Positions 62,098 to 64,000 of a stretch of 64,000 nucleotides of DNA are shown here, in pieces. The DNA is taken from NCBI GenBank assembly GCA_964554535.1, contig CAZKPB010000006.1, forward strand, positions 41,681 through 105,680, read 5' to 3'. Source of the stretch: DMER64 sp964554535. GTDB taxonomy: Bacteria; Bacteroidota; Bacteroidia; Bacteroidales; UBA932. The notes under the pieces are model-generated. The model did not search any database. It saw only the letters and a program-made list of their open reading frames with translations, and had not been told where the DNA came from. Within the stretch, counting starts at the first letter, position 1. Each line of letters begins with the position of its first letter. The position numbers and the translations under genes are program-made.

Positions 62098-62865
62098 TTA
62101 TTTCCAGAAATGCTTGGTCAGGAAGGATTGAAAAGCATCCCGGTACTGGTCCCCTATAGGAATGTTCACATCCTTATCAAGAACTATGCGGTTTTGGTTG
62201 ACTGCCATGATTTTAGTGAGGTTCACAATGAAAGAGCGGTGCACTCGCATAAAAATGTCTTTTGGCAGGCGTTCTTCCATAGCCTTCATACTGAAAAGGG
62301 TCATTACCGGCATACTTTTATCAGAGAAGATGACCACATATTCCTTATGGCTTTCCACATACTGAATTTCCGATATCTTCAGACGAACGGTACGGGACTC
62401 GGCACGTACAAAAATGTACTCCCCATCCAGTTCGGAATCTCCCTGATTTTTTGACGCATTGGCCGTCGCAGCAGCTCCCCCTTGCGAAGCCTGAGCTGCC
62501 TTACGCAGTTCATACTGGTATTTCACCTTTTCGGCCGACTTCATGAAGTCCATCAAGCTGAAAGGCTTGAGCAGGTAATCCGTGGCATCCACCTGAAAAC
62601 CTTCCACTGCAAAATTGGGATAGGCAGTGACAAAAACTATGATTGGTCTTTCCTTGAGAGAACGGATATACTCCAAACCGTTAACATCTGGCATTTCAAT
62701 ATCAGTAAAAATAGCATCTACAGACTCCGATGCCAAAAACTCCATGGCCTCTGTAGGCCCAGAACACTCTTTAACCAATTCCAGATAGGGAATTTTACCT
62801 ACATACTGGCTAATCTGTTGAAGCGCCAATGGTTCATCATCAATTACTAAACATCTAATTTTCAT
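62098..62865 (-). CDS. LytTR-family response regulator
   Basis: A 255-residue two-component regulator. The receiver domain (1-120) has the acidic pocket VIDDEP and the phosphate-accepting Asp55 in IFTDIEMPDVNG, and the late Lys of YLLKPF. A Ala/Gln-rich linker leads to a LytTR DNA-binding domain (about 145-250: YIFVRAESRTVRLKISEIQYVESHKEYVVIF ... FMRVHRSFIVNLTKI). Its kinase lies 11 bases upstream, and menA follows after 3 bases. Its target genes cannot be told from the window. Confidence 0.93.
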   Translation of the reverse strand: MKIRCLVIDDEPLALQQISQYVGKIPYLELVKECSGPTEAMEFLASESVDAIFTDIEMPDVNGLEYIRSLKERPIIVFVTAYPNFAVEGFQVDATDYLLKPFSLMDFMKSAEKVKYQYELRKAAQASQGGAAATANASKNQGDSELDGEYIFVRAESRTVRLKISEIQYVESHKEYVVIFSDKSMPVMTLFSMKAMEERLPKDIFMRVHRSFIVNLTKIMAVNQNRIVLDKDVNIPIGDQYRDAFQSFLTKHFWK

Positions 62866-62876
62866 AATATCACGTA

Positions 62877-63929
62877 TTAAACAGGTATAGAAAGATGTAC
62901 AACGTACTCATCACCCTGTACCTCAGATATCAATTTGTATTCATCTCCGTAAAGCATATCCAGACGCGCTATCCCATTCTTAAGGCCCACTCCTCCCTGT
63001 TTGACGGGGCCCGTGGCGGCACCGTCGTTTGACTGTCTGTTTGCCACATACGGATTGGTAACGGAAAAATGCAACCTTTCTTGTTCCATCCAAAAGTTTA
63101 TGGAGATATTGCTTTCCTTTCCGTATACAATTCCGTGTTTAAAAGCATTTTCAATAAAAACAATGAAAATCAACGGAGCTACAAACACATGGGGCATCTC
63201 GACAGGGGCAGTGATCTGCACCTTAACCTTGTTTCCGTAGCGTAGCAAAAACAAGTCACAATAAGCGCGCGCCACTTCTACCTGGCGTTCCAGAGGCACC
63301 CTTCCGTCCACTGGCGTCTCATAAAGCATATAACGTAGCAACCGAGACAAACTCACAATGGCATCCTTGGCCTTTTCAGTGTCAGAGTCAACCAGCGCGT
63401 GGATGTTGTTCAATGTGTTCATCAAAAAGTGAGGACTGATCTGGAACATCAGGAATTCCATTTTCTTTTCCATCATCTGCTTTTCTTTCTCGGCATTCAT
63501 GGTTTTTTGCCGAACACTGTTGAAAATAAGCCTGATGGCACAATCCGCCCCCATAATCAATACGGCCAGCAACGCGTTACCGAGTGCGGTAAAGGCATAG
63601 GGAATAAATTTGGTCCATTCCACCCCCATATTCAAATTAAACATATCCACCACCGCCTCGGAGGTGAACACTATGCCCAATATAAGCAACAAAAGTAAAA
63701 ACAGATAGGTGACATACTGACCGTTGAACAAAAAAACGGGGATGTACAAATAGTGGTGTATCACCAGACCGACCAAAAAAGGAGACAGAATGATCCAGAG
63801 GGAAACAATATCTTCCGGTACAAAAAAACTGGAAACAAGCAATGTGGCTACAATTGACCAAAACACTGCATCTTCCAGCCTATTGATACGTTTTATATCT
63901 TTACTTTTGGGATTTTTATTCTGGTCCAT
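62877..63929 (-). CDS. LytS-type sensor histidine kinase
   Basis: A 350-residue sensor kinase with about four hydrophobic helices (30-140), a short coiled coil (EKEKQMMEKKMEFL), and the LytS/YehU-type kinase core. The phosphorylated histidine is His167 in MFQISPHFLMNTLNNIHAL; the N-box is IVFIENAFKHGI and the G-box GGVGLKNGIARLDMLYG. There is no separate extracellular sensor domain, so a signal inside the membrane is likely. Its promoter box TAAATTTG lies 22 bases upstream, just after a terminator of a gene outside the window. Confidence 0.93.
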   Translation of the reverse strand: MDQNKNPKSKDIKRINRLEDAVFWSIVATLLVSSFFVPEDIVSLWIILSPFLVGLVIHHYLYIPVFLFNGQYVTYLFLLLLLILGIVFTSEAVVDMFNLNMGVEWTKFIPYAFTALGNALLAVLIMGADCAIRLIFNSVRQKTMNAEKEKQMMEKKMEFLMFQISPHFLMNTLNNIHALVDSDTEKAKDAIVSLSRLLRYMLYETPVDGRVPLERQVEVARAYCDLFLLRYGNKVKVQITAPVEMPHVFVAPLIFIVFIENAFKHGIVYGKESNISINFWMEQERLHFSVTNPYVANRQSNDGAATGPVKQGGVGLKNGIARLDMLYGDEYKLISEVQGDEYVVHLSIPV

Positions 63930-63951
63930 TTTTGAACAAAAATATACTCTG

Positions 63952-63959
63952 CAAATTTA
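63952..63959 (-). promoter_or_regulatory. -7 box of the lytS-lytR-menA operon
   Basis: On the minus strand TAAATTTG fits TAnnTTTG, 22 bases before the kinase ATG. Confidence 0.5.
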
Positions 63960-63962
63960 CAT

Positions 63963-63993
63963 AAAAAAGGCGGGAATATAGATATCCCACCTT
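63963..63993 (-). terminator. Rho-independent terminator of a gene beyond the right edge
   Basis: On the minus strand AAGGTGGGA and TCCCGCCTT arms (63993-63985 and 63975-63967) pair over 9 bases with one U-G pair, followed by six T. The U-G pair shows that it works on the minus strand, so it ends a gene that lies to the right of the window. Confidence 0.75.
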
Positions 63994-64000
63994 CAAAAAG

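Noticed and set aside
1..64000. CRISPR arrays, insertion sequences, prophage or rRNA/tRNA genes
   Set aside because: No regular repeat-spacer pattern, transposase, integrase or rRNA sequence was seen; apart from the tmRNA no tRNA-like fold was noticed, although I could not run a covariance search.

Overview
The window looks like a chromosomal stretch of a Bacteroidales bacterium (phylum Bacteroidota). Supporting evidence: two SusC-type and one SusD-type nutrient receptors, many lipoproteins, a T9SS-type C-terminal sorting domain next to a PorV/PorQ-like barrel, a tmRNA whose tag ends NYALAA, the 29-residue COX24/bS22-like basic protein beside HU and RNase G, and about eighteen copies of the Bacteroides-type -7 promoter box TAnnTTTG in front of genes, with almost no Shine-Dalgarno sequences. 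Genus cannot be told from the sequence alone. No rRNA, tRNA, CRISPR, insertion sequence or phage gene was seen, so most of the window is core chromosome.

Layout. 1-8820 (minus): a SusC-SusD-lipoprotein uptake locus ending in a clear terminator, followed by a second SusC gene cut by the window edge. 9168-12733 (plus): a subtilisin-like surface protease with a T9SS tail, coupled to a PorV-like barrel. 12736-19919 (minus): a tight six-gene run pncB-pncA-MFS-outer membrane barrel-dsbD-AGCS symporter, which joins NAD salvage to transport and thiol redox functions. 19982-22340 (plus): gpsA-pgi. 22347-29310 (minus): recG, a YhcH-family gene, pdxA, rnhA and a GH31 alpha-xylosidase broken by one extra base. 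29431-31426 (minus): yicC, two small lipoproteins and a possible lysO remnant. 31491-33215: glnS. 33258-40980: a divergent alpha-2-macroglobulin/pbpC pair. 40969-43020 (minus): HU, COX24/bS22-like protein, RNase G, with a structured leader in front of RNase G. 43163-52876 (plus): mutY, a BamA/TamA-like barrel, lon, ung, coaD, a double-thioredoxin protein and a divergent UbiD homologue. 52780-54375 (minus): lnt. 54428-61212 (plus): a LysE exporter, tmRNA, a repeat lipoprotein, an AddB-like nuclease and the c-di-AMP phosphodiesterase pgpH. 61204-63929 (minus): a LytS/LytR two-component pair with menA behind it.

The points most worth a second look are the two-hairpin leader of the RNase G gene (possible feedback sensor), the inverted repeat plus TGGCACG promoter of lon, the repeated geometry of a -7 box four bases before ATG (probable leaderless mRNAs for mutY, recG and lnt), the protease that carries both a lipoprotein signal and a T9SS tail, the UbiD homologue with altered active-site segments, the MFS gene inside the NAD-salvage operon, and the frameshifted GH31 gene. 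None of these amounts to a clearly novel multi-gene system; they are specific, checkable oddities.
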